From contig JAZOAC010000067.1 of assembly GCA_045595285.1 (NCBI GenBank), positions 5,298-69,297 on the forward strand: 64,000 bases of DNA, written 5' to 3'. The notes under the pieces were generated by a model. It saw only the letters and a program-made list of their open reading frames with translations. It ran no database searches and was not told the origin of the DNA. Of this stretch, positions 24,101 to 31,493 are shown piece by piece. Source of the DNA: UBA1731 sp045595285. GTDB taxonomy: Bacteria > Verrucomicrobiota > Kiritimatiellia > RFP12 > UBA1067. Each line of letters begins with the position of its first letter. Positions within the stretch are counted from its first letter, which is position 1. Made by a program: the position numbers and the translations under genes.

Positions 24101-25664
24101 GAACCGCAAGGCATTGTGCTCGTATCTCAAAGAGATATATGGCACGGATGCCGCACTGCAGAAGGCGTGGGGAGATTCATCAGTTACGCTGGATACGGCC
24201 CGCAATCCCTCCGTCGCGGAGTTCAAGTCCCGACAGGCGTTTGACGACCGCCCCGGATTCGGTCGTCGCCTTGCGGATTGCCGACGGTTTGTATCGGTCG
24301 GACCTGCCCGTGCGTTAAACCGCTTCGCGCGAACGTTGAAGTCAGCCTTTGGACGTAAGTGTGTCGTCGAGACATGGTATACATCCACGCTATGGAGTCA
24401 GGCGGGACGCCTTGCGCTTGACGAACTCGTGAAGGATGGCGGCGTAGATGTTATATGCACCGTGAGCGGATACGGACATCTGCGCGCTCTTGACGGGCCG
24501 GGATGCTCCGCCGACAATTCGATTGCGGCCCTCAGTCTGCGCGGGCTCCTTTATGTGCAGGAGATGGATCATCGCACATGGCGCACTCAGCATACCGGCG
24601 GATGGATGTCCGAATCGACGGCCATACCCAAGGACGAGAACGAGTTCGCGCATCAGATCCGCCGTGATGCCGGAAGCGTCATTGCCGCCGGAGGAGCAGG
24701 TTTCCACTTCTTTGACATGTTTGGGAGCTGGTATCACGGAAGCAAGGTGAAGCCGGTGATTTCAGAGGTGAATGCCATGAACAGGTTCGCGGCGGAGAAT
24801 GCAGGCAGGTATCCATTGCCAAGGGTCGCGATATTCACTGACGAAAAGGCTCGGCTTCTGCGGGAGAATACATATGACTGCGTGAACGTCCTGTGGCGCA
24901 CAAGCGGATTGATGCCAGCCATACATTATCTCGCCGATGTCGAAAATCCGTCTTTGCCAGATTACGACCTCATGGTGGTGTGGTCGCCGATAACGATTAC
25001 GGCTTCGCAAGTCGAGGCGTTCAGGCGCAAGGCGTCACGGAAGGGGAAGTTGCTTGCCATAATCGGCGAGGCTGGATGCGGAAGCCGTGACTTCACCAAT
25101 ACTGCGGATGTTCTGGCGAAATTTGGCCTGAAGGCTCGCCATACCTTCGCATCGAATTGCGAAACCGTCGTTCGTGTTTCTGATGGGACTGAAGATCGGA
25201 TATTGAATGGATGGCGTGGAATGTCTGACGCATGCGGAATGAGCATAAGGAAAGGTAAACTTGTGCGTCGGTATCAGATCGGGTTTGCGACGGTGGATGA
25301 TCCCGACGCAAAGACGCTCGGCGTCTGGGAGCGCAGGGGCGGAGCGGCATTTGTGCGCAAGCCGCTTGGCTCCGGAAAGCTTGTCTATATGGCGAGAGAA
25401 GGTGGTCTGTCGCCGACTCTTTTGAATGCGCTTGCGCGGAACGTCGGGATTGTGCCGTTTGCGGAGCCGGGAAATGCCACATATGTGGGCAATGGCGTGG
25501 CGGTGGTGCACCGTCTCGCCGGACCGGCGCATGTCGACTTTGGCCGACCGGTTATGCTTGTGGATCCCGTAAGCGGTAAAGCGAGTGGCCCTGTGCGCCA
25601 TTGGCGACCGTCGTTGAATGTCGGCGAAAACGCTGCTGTCGCATATCGCTATCCCATTGACTGA
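21195..25664 (+). CDS. secreted two-module glycosidase: beta-helix plus GH42-like module
   Basis: 1489 aa. The ATG at 21195 overlaps the ribF stop (ATGA) and is followed by a signal peptide (MFFLSAVASSACAMFAATG). Residues about 35-640 form a right-handed parallel beta-helix: VVVSNLTDFTFDGRGAVLVF, NLLIKDCERVKVCDLKMDWD, NMTIEDCVFRRVGSRAVWIL and IVFRNNDIRF, reminiscent of GH110-type alpha-galactosidases. Residues about 760-1200 look like a TIM barrel (NIVIGFHLAGGMDGQFVQWE, LKSAFGRKCVVETWYTSTLW), and about 1200-1330 a Rossmann-like domain (PRVAIFTDEKARLLRENTYD, then YDLMVVWSPITIT), the GH42 order. Fusion of two such enzymes suggests stepwise removal of galactose-type residues. The families are inferred from fold features only. 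Confidence 0.7.
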   Translation: MMGRMFFLSAVASSACAMFAATGCPEFSVQKPRGGMRPIVRAADFGFSVTNDFNGAAINRAIEHCRRIKARTLELDPGSYNCFDAAHGVVVSNLTDFTFDGRGAVLVFHRPAKFRCQPQSELIHENANLLIKDCERVKVCDLKMDWDWERDPLACFCVCTDIHVDEKAPNSSYADFLFTDFDRHPHYPDKVPVQKMQVMDRSRDRFAPSPTWHFGLSEGHWGAKSAWLSPNRIRIWPGVKEPGRPYNPTYDPWVSPGHNVSYAKKFKKGEFYRLQHYYYGKNGINMVNNRHLTLQDVDIWSCFGMGIVVDGKQRYWQLENVSVQPRPDASYKRPMSCSSDGYHVARSSGYAKHINLKIRLNNDDALNFHDRFALAVRSGKRTLEVASDRGIGYFRPEPGDPFELRTPDWRPTGFTATFVRAEGNTMFLDRDIPDGLGDNFFVFDRAYGTDNVIFRNCTLEDTAHRNLLSPSNMTIEDCVFRRVGSRAVWILADARKKTWCEGLGATNIVVRNNRFESCSCISPANPVFSTSLVTQIPWKTGPQYQDFIRDILIEDNLILDPPGPLARFEAGRNIVFRNNDIRFTRAPLRKDAGAIENHIGAEAVIEGNQFTTNSLPGKISYVRFPEAERNLLGVYPVTGGKRYVIKGGYTAESFTMGALISLYAVELDKSGNALAGHDSRSSQIVYATGFPHDLKLPFAAHKDAVSVRVEIVSAGNPVVFTPHPVHVAAASKAPLYGGIYDKEDPPPADKVKALQEMAKIPPATAEIVRRGGRNVLVLDGKAAPLNQYKGFTDYRLMGECGGNTVITFNRGTRLFLDATFDEAVRDEITGKFDFSRVEETLLRIHAANPNARVFVNVDLDPDKGFLERNQDAIFVNETGERGRSAFGAFSGYDSTPLDPKNKRVNWAYSYTSESWQKYVDDGLRRLCEFLKSTPAGNIVIGFHLAGGMDGQFVQWEYGPQNGHFDYSEANRKALCSYLKEIYGTDAALQKAWGDSSVTLDTARNPSVAEFKSRQAFDDRPGFGRRLADCRRFVSVGPARALNRFARTLKSAFGRKCVVETWYTSTLWSQAGRLALDELVKDGGVDVICTVSGYGHLRALDGPGCSADNSIAALSLRGLLYVQEMDHRTWRTQHTGGWMSESTAIPKDENEFAHQIRRDAGSVIAAGGAGFHFFDMFGSWYHGSKVKPVISEVNAMNRFAAENAGRYPLPRVAIFTDEKARLLRENTYDCVNVLWRTSGLMPAIHYLADVENPSLPDYDLMVVWSPITITASQVEAFRRKASRKGKLLAIIGEAGCGSRDFTNTADVLAKFGLKARHTFASNCETVVRVSDGTEDRILNGWRGMSDACGMSIRKGKLVRRYQIGFATVDDPDAKTLGVWERRGGAAFVRKPLGSGKLVYMAREGGLSPTLLNALARNVGIVPFAEPGNATYVGNGVAVVHRLAGPAHVDFGRPVMLVDPVSGKASGPVRHWRPSLNVGENAAVAYRYPID

Positions 25665-25807
25665 GCCGCTTTCCCCCTCTAACATCCACCGACTGCGCCG
25701 GACAGAGTAGTTTATTGGAGACAGGATGAATGCGACGTTAGACCGTTTGCATGTAACCTGCCGTCGTAAGAGGATGGAACTTTATGTGCCATGAAGAAGG
25801 ATTTTAA

Positions 25808-25816
25808 TGGTATAAT
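25808..25816 (+). promoter_or_regulatory. extended -10 promoter of the exbB operon
   Basis: TGG-TATAAT, followed by AAAGGAG at 25827-25833 and the exbB start at 25844. Confidence 0.65.
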
Positions 25817-25843
25817 TAACGGCTCCAAAGGAGATTATTGGAA

Positions 25844-26557
25844 ATGATAGAATTTTTCGCTGATTCACTGGTAAATGGCTATCTGCAGTCTAGCGCGATG
25901 GGTAAAGGCATCGTGATTGTGCAGCTTGCCGCCAGCGTTGTCATGGTAGCTGTGGTCATCGGCAAGGTGAAGGAACTCGCCAAGATAGGTCGCCTTACGC
26001 GTCGCGTGAGCCGAGATGTGATGACGGGGCGGGATGTGATGGAGTACTATCTTGCGCGGCATCCGAGCAGCCATTCTCCGATTGAGAACATATATCATGA
26101 AACCTGCGAACGTCTCTTCAAGCTTCTTTCGCCCGACACGCGCACTTCGTTTTCGCGTGGGGCGGGTGCGCAGGGTGCGGCGCTTACGCGAAATGAAATT
26201 GAGCTTGTGAAATCGCACTGCGAGCACATCCTCGACGAGGAGGAACTTCGCGTTGAACACGGCATGGGTGTCATCGCAACGGTTGTCGCACTCGCCCCGA
26301 TGCTTGGGCTTCTCGGAACGGTGTGGGGCGTTCTCGACGCCTTCGATGCGATGGGCACCGCAGGTTCCGCTTCGCTCGCCACGATGGCGCCGGCGATTTC
26401 CTCGGCCCTCGTCACGACGGTGGTCGGGCTTTTGATCGCCATTCCCGGAGTCTGCGCGTTCAACCGTCTGAATGCGACGGTGCGCAAGCTCGTGTCTGAC
26501 ATGGAAGGCTTCGCCGACGATCTTGTCGGCCGGGTCGCGCTTGAGTTCCAGGCATGA
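25844..26557 (+). CDS. exbB: MotA/TolQ/ExbB proton channel family protein
   Basis: 237 aa from ATG 25844; a TTG at 25838 is possible and nearer to AAAGGAG. An N-terminal membrane helix (GIVIVQLAASVVMVAVVIGK) is followed by a cytoplasmic loop and two more helices (IATVVALAPMLGLLGTVWGV and SALVTTVVGLLIAIPGVCAF) that carry the family signature APMLGLLGTVWG. With ExbD it forms the proton-driven motor that energises TonB in the inner membrane. The genes exbD, tonB and larB follow at 35, 23 and 11 bases. Confidence 0.92.
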   Translation: MIEFFADSLVNGYLQSSAMGKGIVIVQLAASVVMVAVVIGKVKELAKIGRLTRRVSRDVMTGRDVMEYYLARHPSSHSPIENIYHETCERLFKLLSPDTRTSFSRGAGAQGAALTRNEIELVKSHCEHILDEEELRVEHGMGVIATVVALAPMLGLLGTVWGVLDAFDAMGTAGSASLATMAPAISSALVTTVVGLLIAIPGVCAFNRLNATVRKLVSDMEGFADDLVGRVALEFQA

Positions 26558-26591
26558 TCCGATCAGGTTCCAAGGCAAGGGAGACGCAGCA

Positions 26592-27005
26592 GTGAGTCGA
26601 AGAAGCAGACGCAGAGGCCGTGGCGAGGGGGCGAAGGCCACGATCGACATGAACTCCCTCATTGACTTGACGTTCCTTCTGCTCGTCACGTTCATTCTCA
26701 CCCTTCCCGCCCTTGAACAGGGCATCTCGATCATGCTCCCGCGTGCGAAGACGGATACTCTGCCGAACAAGAACAACAAGGCCAACACCATCACCGTTTC
26801 GCAGACCGGCACCTTTTTCAACAATACGCCAATCACGCTTGAGGCGCTTGAGGGCGAGCTCCTGGCAAAGGTGAAGGATGATCCTGATGTGCCTGTTCTC
26901 GTCCGCGGCGATGAACGTCTGACGTATGGCGCGGTGATGGATGTTGTGAAGTTGGTGTACAAGTGCAAGGTCAAAAAGATGGCCCTTGTCACTGTAGAGA
27001 AGTGA
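26592..27005 (+). CDS. exbD: ExbD/TolR biopolymer transport protein
   Basis: 137 aa from the GTG at 26592; the open frame continues upstream inside exbB but without a better start. A basic N-terminus (SRRSRRRGRG) precedes the membrane helix IDMNSLIDLTFLLLVTFILT, which has the conserved Asp of ExbD (xxxPLIDVxxxLLxxF pattern). The periplasmic part ends VLVRGDERLTYGAVMDVVKL, typical for ExbD. It pairs with ExbB as the stator. Confidence 0.9.
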   Translation: MSRRSRRRGRGEGAKATIDMNSLIDLTFLLLVTFILTLPALEQGISIMLPRAKTDTLPNKNNKANTITVSQTGTFFNNTPITLEALEGELLAKVKDDPDVPVLVRGDERLTYGAVMDVVKLVYKCKVKKMALVTVEK

Positions 27006-27027
27006 CGTTGCCGGGATCGCTTCGGAG

Positions 27028-27888
27028 ATGGATTTTGAGATTGACAGGTTCTATGAGGAACGGAAGGACAACTGCGCGTCCAATCCGCTGAATCTCCATA
27101 CAATCCTTATCGCTCTGGGGCTTCATCTGTCTGCGTTCCTGTTCTTCTGGGTGGCCGCAAAGATCATATACCGTGAGCCGGAGGTGGTGATCCCCATCGA
27201 CATGACCATCGTGCCGCCGTGGGCGGAGCAGGATCCCGACGATCCAGACCCCGATCCGAATCCGCCGCCGGAGGAAAAAACGGAGCCTAAACCCGAACCG
27301 AAGCCAGAGCCGAAGCCTGAACCGAAGGTGGAGCCCAAGGAGAAGATTGAGGCTGTGGAGCAGGTGAAGGAAAAGCCGGCGAAGAAGAAATTCAATCCCG
27401 GCAAGCTTGTGAAGCATCCAAAAAAGGAGAAGCCCAAGAAGCGGAAGTTCAATCCCGGAAAACTTGTCAAGCATCCTAAGATCAAGCCGCCGCCAAACCT
27501 TCCGCGCGGCAAGGGTACGTCCCGCGACAAGCCGCTTTCCCAGGCAGAGATCATGAAGGCACTTGCCGGCGGCGCCAGATTCGGGGTCTCAAACCAGTTG
27601 GCGGCCAATGAGGAGCAGCGGTGCTTCTCGCTCATCCAGCGGCGCTTCTATGAATGCTGGACGGACTTCAACTGGTCGGAGAATCTCCGCCCCGTGCATC
27701 TGAACGTGAAGTTCGGCGCCGGCGGCAAAATTCTCGGATACAGAATTGTGCGATCCTCCGGGGACGCAAAGGTCGACCAGTCCGTGCTGGCGGCGGCGAA
27801 GCGCGCCGGCTATGTTGCGGGCCTCTCCGCCGACTTCCTCAAGAGGTATGCGGAGATCACGATTGAGATGAACCCCAAACGGCAGTGA
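27028..27888 (+). CDS. tonB: TonB-like energy transducer
   Basis: 286 aa. An N-terminal membrane helix (LIALGLHLSAFLFFWVAAK) precedes a proline-rich periplasmic linker (PDDPDPDPNPPPEEK and EPKPEPKPEPKPEPKVEPKE) and a C-terminal TonB domain (LNVKFGAGGKILGYRIVRSS, then VDQSVLAAAKRA). The linker contains an 11-residue direct repeat, FNPGKLVKHPK, in two copies. The protein transmits proton-motive force to outer-membrane TonB-dependent receptors, none of which is encoded in the window. The N-terminal cytoplasmic segment before the helix is about 25 residues. Confidence 0.88.
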   Translation: MDFEIDRFYEERKDNCASNPLNLHTILIALGLHLSAFLFFWVAAKIIYREPEVVIPIDMTIVPPWAEQDPDDPDPDPNPPPEEKTEPKPEPKPEPKPEPKVEPKEKIEAVEQVKEKPAKKKFNPGKLVKHPKKEKPKKRKFNPGKLVKHPKIKPPPNLPRGKGTSRDKPLSQAEIMKALAGGARFGVSNQLAANEEQRCFSLIQRRFYECWTDFNWSENLRPVHLNVKFGAGGKILGYRIVRSSGDAKVDQSVLAAAKRAGYVAGLSADFLKRYAEITIEMNPKRQ

Positions 27889-27898
27889 GGAGTTGGGT

Positions 27899-28567
27899 AT
27901 GGGAGGCAGGAAGAAGGACATCCCGTTCGCGCGGCTAGACTTCTCCCGGAAGGAGAGGACGGGATTCGGCGAGACCGTGTTCGGTGCCGGGAAAACCCCC
28001 GGGCAGCTTGCGGGAATCTTCGCAAAATTTTCCGAGAGGCGCATGCCTGTGCTGGCGACGCGCGTGACGAAAGAGCAGTTTGATGCGGTCGTCGCCGCTG
28101 GACTCACGGTCAGGTATGATCCTGTCGGACGCCTCCTTGTGTCATCGCACAGGAATGGCAGACTGAAGGGCCGTGTGGCGGTCCTCACCGGAGGAACCGC
28201 CGACATTCCGGTCGCGGAGGAGTGCGCCGGAACGATCGAGTTTTTCGGCGGCAAGGTGGACCGATTCTTTGATGTGGGAGTCGCGGGATTGCATCGTCTG
28301 CTGGGCGTGCTGGAAGACGTGCGCAGGGCGGATGTTGTCGTGGCGGTGGCGGGAATGGAAGGGGCGCTTCCAAGCGTGGTGTCGGGCCTTGTCGCCGCCC
28401 CTGTCATTGCAGTGCCGACATCTGTCGGCTATGGCGCCGGCGCCGGTGGCGTTGCAGCCGCGCTTGCGATGCTCAACTCTTGTGCAGAGGGTGTGAGCGT
28501 AGTCAATATCGACAACGGATTCGGTGCGGCAGTTGTCGCCTGCCGCATGCTCCGCCGCGTGCGGTAG
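27899..28567 (+). CDS. larB: nickel-pincer cofactor biosynthesis protein LarB (AIR carboxylase-like)
   Basis: 222 aa. GAGGAG lies six bases before the ATG at 27899. FGAGKTPGQLAGIF, VAVLTGGTADIPVAEECAGT, GVAGLHRLLGVLEDVRRADV and VVAVAGMEGALPSVVSGLV match LarB; VPTSVGYGAGAGG is the PurE-like nucleotide-binding loop. LarB carboxylates and hydrolyses nicotinic acid adenine dinucleotide as the first step of the nickel-pincer nucleotide used by LarA-type racemases. larC, larE and larA are not in the window. It sits at the end of the exbB-exbD-tonB operon, a context with no obvious functional link. Confidence 0.88.
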   Translation: MGGRKKDIPFARLDFSRKERTGFGETVFGAGKTPGQLAGIFAKFSERRMPVLATRVTKEQFDAVVAAGLTVRYDPVGRLLVSSHRNGRLKGRVAVLTGGTADIPVAEECAGTIEFFGGKVDRFFDVGVAGLHRLLGVLEDVRRADVVVAVAGMEGALPSVVSGLVAAPVIAVPTSVGYGAGAGGVAAALAMLNSCAEGVSVVNIDNGFGAAVVACRMLRRVR

Positions 28568-28571
28568 TGCA

Positions 28572-29192
28572 TTAAAGCGATCCGCCCGCCGTACGGGCGA
28601 TGGCTGTCAGGCATACAGATACGCCGTCGTCTGCATATCCCGCGTGAATTGCGGCGACGGCCGTCGGGGCCGTCGGATCTCCAAGCGTGAACACAAGCGC
28701 GTCGTCTGCTTCGATTTCGCTTGGAAGCCATCCGGCCCCTGCAAATGCCCCTCGTGCGCGAGCAAGGGCCTGTCCCCTGTCCATTGCGAGCAGACCTGAG
28801 ACGAATTCAGTGGTGCCGCTTCTGTTTGTGTAGCGCAGGGTTTCGGTCATTCCGGCTATGTTGGGAATGAATACCGGCTCGACTATCGTAAGATTTGCCG
28901 CCGGCATATGGACCTTCTCCGAAAAGGTGCCGCTCGTAGCCTTGTCGCCGTCAAGCAAGCCTGGGATGTCAAAGCCGAACTCGTCCTGACGGTCTGCGGA
29001 GGCGACCCCGGACTCCGCGGTGATCGCCTTCAATCCGGCCTCCTCCCGAACCTCTTTCAGCAGTTCCAGGTTGCTGAGGAATATCGGCACGAACTCCACC
29101 GCCGCAACGAGTATCAGGATGATTGCAAGGATGGCTATGGTGAATTCCATCATCGCCTGGCCGGCGCGTTTTCTGTCGGCGTCATATGCCAT
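28572..29192 (-). CDS. TadE-like minor pilin protein (distal gene of pilin operon)
   Basis: 206 aa. The ATG at 29192 is chosen because GAGGAGGGGG lies eight bases upstream and because it opens a class III prepilin-type signal: MAYDADRKRAG, then QAMMEFTIAILAIILILVAA with Glu at +5 after the predicted G/Q cleavage. The rest is extracytoplasmic. It overlaps the TadG-like gene by 11 bases, and is convergent with larB with a four-base gap. It is the last of five genes that share the G/Q cleavage motif. Confidence 0.75.
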   Translation of the reverse strand: MAYDADRKRAGQAMMEFTIAILAIILILVAAVEFVPIFLSNLELLKEVREEAGLKAITAESGVASADRQDEFGFDIPGLLDGDKATSGTFSEKVHMPAANLTIVEPVFIPNIAGMTETLRYTNRSGTTEFVSGLLAMDRGQALARARGAFAGAGWLPSEIEADDALVFTLGDPTAPTAVAAIHAGYADDGVSVCLTAIARTAGGSL

Positions 29193-30504
29193 ACGGCGTA
29201 CCCCCTCCTCGCTCCGTGCCCTTTCCTGGCGGACGACAGCCGTCGGCATCGTTGTGTCCGTGTTCCGAATACCACTTTTCGGCCGCCTGCCGGAATTCCG
29301 TACTTTCAAACACCTCCAGCAGGTGCAGATATTGGTTCGCTCCGCCGGGTCTGCCAAGCAGTCCCAGCAGCGAACGAATGTGGCCGAGGTTGGCCATCCC
29401 GTATCTTCCTGCCGCACCAGGTCCGAACGGCACAAGACGCGCCCGCGAGAAAACAGGCAGAACGATTGGCGGCGCCATGGCTGTCACCTTGCGCCCGCGA
29501 ATGCTTCCAAGCACCTTCGCCGCTGCCTGCGCCGTGATGAAGTTCGTCTGCGCAGTGAGGGATGCGAGCGGCACGAAGTCTTCAATCCTGATTGTGGCAC
29601 TGCCGCCGCACACGCCGTATTCGTCGCGGAACGGAGTCAGCCAGGGGAATCGGGAGAAGCTGAAATCAACGGGAAAATCCCGCCATTCGGAACGGTCGCA
29701 TATGCACCAGCTGTACTTTGCAAGGACGTATGCATTGGTTGTGAGTCCTTCCGCCGTCACAACGCTTCCGTCAAGGCCGCAGTCTCTTGCCAGATCGACG
29801 AGTTCCGGTATATGGTTTCCATACAAGATGCCGGATTCCCATCCGATGCCTACATTGCCGAAACAGGCGTTTGCGCCGGAAAGCATTATCTCCTCCGGGT
29901 CGGGAGCTCCAGACGGAACGCTCGGAAGCCGGTGCGCACCGCCTGCATATCGGCAACAGAGCGCACGGAAGTCACGGCTGCGGATTGCTTCGTAGAAGTC
30001 AGGATCGGTGCGCGGGTCGACATTCCCCGCTTTCAATATGGCGGCGTTGTCCACCCCGGCGCGGATGCCGTTTCGCAGCACGACATCCAGCATGCGCCTG
30101 TATCCGTCATCCGTGAATTCGGACACCAGCCGCGTGACAAGAGTCATGTCACGGGAGACGCGGACTCTGTTTCTCTCCGCGAGATCGTTTGCCGCCTTGA
30201 ATCCGATGGTGGGTCCGATGAATGCCAGCCTGCCCTGGAGTTGCCCAATGCCGGCGACGGCATTTTCGTTCGACTGGCATACGGCCGCAAGCCTGGCCAG
30301 ATTCAGGTCCCCGATCAGGTTCAGGGTGACGCCCTGCCATCGTGCAAGGGCGAGTGCGGAGGCGTCGGCGGCATTCTGCAGACGTATCTTGGATCTGGAA
30401 GACGTGAACACATCCACGTTTAGCGCGAGCAGGAGCGCAAGCCCCGCAAGAATGAGCACGAGGAATATGGCCACCTGGCCGCATCTGTTCCGCCGGGACG
30501 TCAT
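29182..30504 (-). CDS. TadG-like Flp pilus-associated protein
   Basis: 440 aa. MTSRRNRCGQVAIFLVLILA begins with the same basic, G/Q-cleavable N-terminus as the other pilins but lacks Glu at +5, as is usual for TadG. SSRSKIRLQNAADASALALA is the TadE/TadG signature (lQxAADAAALAgA). The long remainder has no recognised domain and several cysteines. It would be anchored in the inner membrane and form part of a Flp/Tad pilus or a related secretion structure. The ATG overlaps the upstream stop by four bases (ATGA). Confidence 0.8.
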   Translation of the reverse strand: MTSRRNRCGQVAIFLVLILAGLALLLALNVDVFTSSRSKIRLQNAADASALALARWQGVTLNLIGDLNLARLAAVCQSNENAVAGIGQLQGRLAFIGPTIGFKAANDLAERNRVRVSRDMTLVTRLVSEFTDDGYRRMLDVVLRNGIRAGVDNAAILKAGNVDPRTDPDFYEAIRSRDFRALCCRYAGGAHRLPSVPSGAPDPEEIMLSGANACFGNVGIGWESGILYGNHIPELVDLARDCGLDGSVVTAEGLTTNAYVLAKYSWCICDRSEWRDFPVDFSFSRFPWLTPFRDEYGVCGGSATIRIEDFVPLASLTAQTNFITAQAAAKVLGSIRGRKVTAMAPPIVLPVFSRARLVPFGPGAAGRYGMANLGHIRSLLGLLGRPGGANQYLHLLEVFESTEFRQAAEKWYSEHGHNDADGCRPPGKGTERGGGTPYGI

Positions 30505-31070
30505 TGCAGATAATCCGGATAGTGCGCCTCGACAGTTGCAGAGGCCGATATTGCGGCACAGTTGTCATCCTGTCCGTTTTTGCCCGTGCTCTTCCCGCCT
30601 GATGCCAATGCGCTGAATCCGGAGACGTCCGGACGCATTTGCGTGACCTTGGCTGTGGCGGGCGAATTCCCCGAAGTGGCATGAATGAACGTGTTGCCGT
30701 CGCGCCAGAGATCGAAATCGAGTATTGCGTCCGCCTGCGCCTCGTATTCGCTCATGAGATAGTCGTCTATCCTGCGGTAGCGGGACGGGAGCGAGAGTGA
30801 AGCATCTCCAGTGTCGGCCCTTGTGAGACACTTTCCCGCGGCCGGCATCGTCGAGAGCCTTGCAATTTTGCGGACCATGAAATCGTTGTATCCGACGGCG
30901 CGGGCGCGGGCGCATTTTGCCGCCGCGTTCTCGACGAGAAGCTTCGCCCTCACCCGGTCGGAAAGATTGAACAGCGCCAGAAAAAGGAGAAGAATTGCGA
31001 TCATGGCGATGATCGATTCCAGCATGGCCTGTCCGCTCCGGCGGTTGGATGTCACAGTCGTTCCGAGCAT
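30501..31070 (-). CDS. TadE-like minor pilin protein
   Basis: 189 aa from the ATG at 31070: MLGTTVTSNRRSG, then QAMLESIIAMIAILLLFLAL with Glu at +5 and KLLVENAAAKCARARAVGYN. It is a TadE-like inner-membrane minor pilin. The gene overlaps the small Flp-like gene upstream by 19 bases and TadG downstream by four. A weak ribosome-binding site fits translational coupling. A GTG a few codons downstream is an alternative start. Confidence 0.75.
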   Translation of the reverse strand: MLGTTVTSNRRSGQAMLESIIAMIAILLLFLALFNLSDRVRAKLLVENAAAKCARARAVGYNDFMVRKIARLSTMPAAGKCLTRADTGDASLSLPSRYRRIDDYLMSEYEAQADAILDFDLWRDGNTFIHATSGNSPATAKVTQMRPDVSGFSALASGGKSTGKNGQDDNCAAISASATVEAHYPDYLQ

Positions 31071-31231
31071 ATCACATCCGTGGTGTGGGTGGCTATCTTC
31101 CCTGGCGCCTTCAGGAAGTGTACGGCCGCGCATACAGCGACAAACAGCGCGATGAACACAAGAATGTATTCAAGCGCTGTCTGTCCGCGGCGATATCTGC
31201 GCCGCATTACAGCATTGAGTGCGGCGTTCAT
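31052..31231 (-). CDS. 59-aa Flp-like prepilin
   Basis: A small gene that fits between the Flp pilin and the TadE-like gene: MNAALNAVMRRRYRRG, then QTALEYILVFIALFVAVCAA. The G/Q cleavage point with Glu at +5 and a following hydrophobic helix is the class III (Flp) prepilin signal. The mature part is about 43 residues and ends ERL. It lies 16 bases after the Flp gene and overlaps the next gene. The arrangement and motif, not length, are the support for it being real. Confidence 0.75.
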   Translation of the reverse strand: MNAALNAVMRRRYRRGQTALEYILVFIALFVAVCAAVHFLKAPGKIATHTTDVICSERL

Positions 31232-31247
31232 GGCACAAGTCCGCCGA

Positions 31248-31472
31248 TCAGTTCTCGCCGAGTCTCTTGATTGAGTCTTCGTTGAGGTTCTCTGCAGCGT
31301 TGCGCGCGTTCTGGCCTTCCTCTTCGGAGATGGCTTCGGTGGCTCCCGCGACTTTCTTTGCGGTGGCCCGCCCGAAGTAGGTGAACACCGCGATCAGGGA
31401 TATCGCGATGAGTGCGACGATGATGATGTACTCAAGCATCGTCTGACCTTTTTTGTTCTTTCTTGCATTCAT
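31248..31472 (-). CDS. flp: Flp-family type IVb pilin
   Basis: 74 aa from the ATG at 31472, with GGAGGT eight bases upstream; a start at 31487 would include the ribosome-binding site in the coding region. MNARKNKKG is followed by QTMLEYIIIVALIAISLIAV, the G/Q cleavage with Glu at +5 and Tyr at +6 typical of Flp pilins. The C-terminus is acidic. It is the first gene of a five-gene operon of Flp/TadE/TadG proteins; the assembly ATPase and platform genes (tadABC) are elsewhere. Confidence 0.85.
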   Translation of the reverse strand: MNARKNKKGQTMLEYIIIVALIAISLIAVFTYFGRATAKKVAGATEAISEEEGQNARNAAENLNEDSIKRLGEN

Positions 31473-31493
31473 TGTCAGCACCTCCATTTATTC

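Noticed and set aside
25725..25795. 22-codon frame MNATLDRLHVTC... after GGAG
   Set aside because: Too short, no conservation evidence, and located just before the exbB promoter where chance frames are expected.
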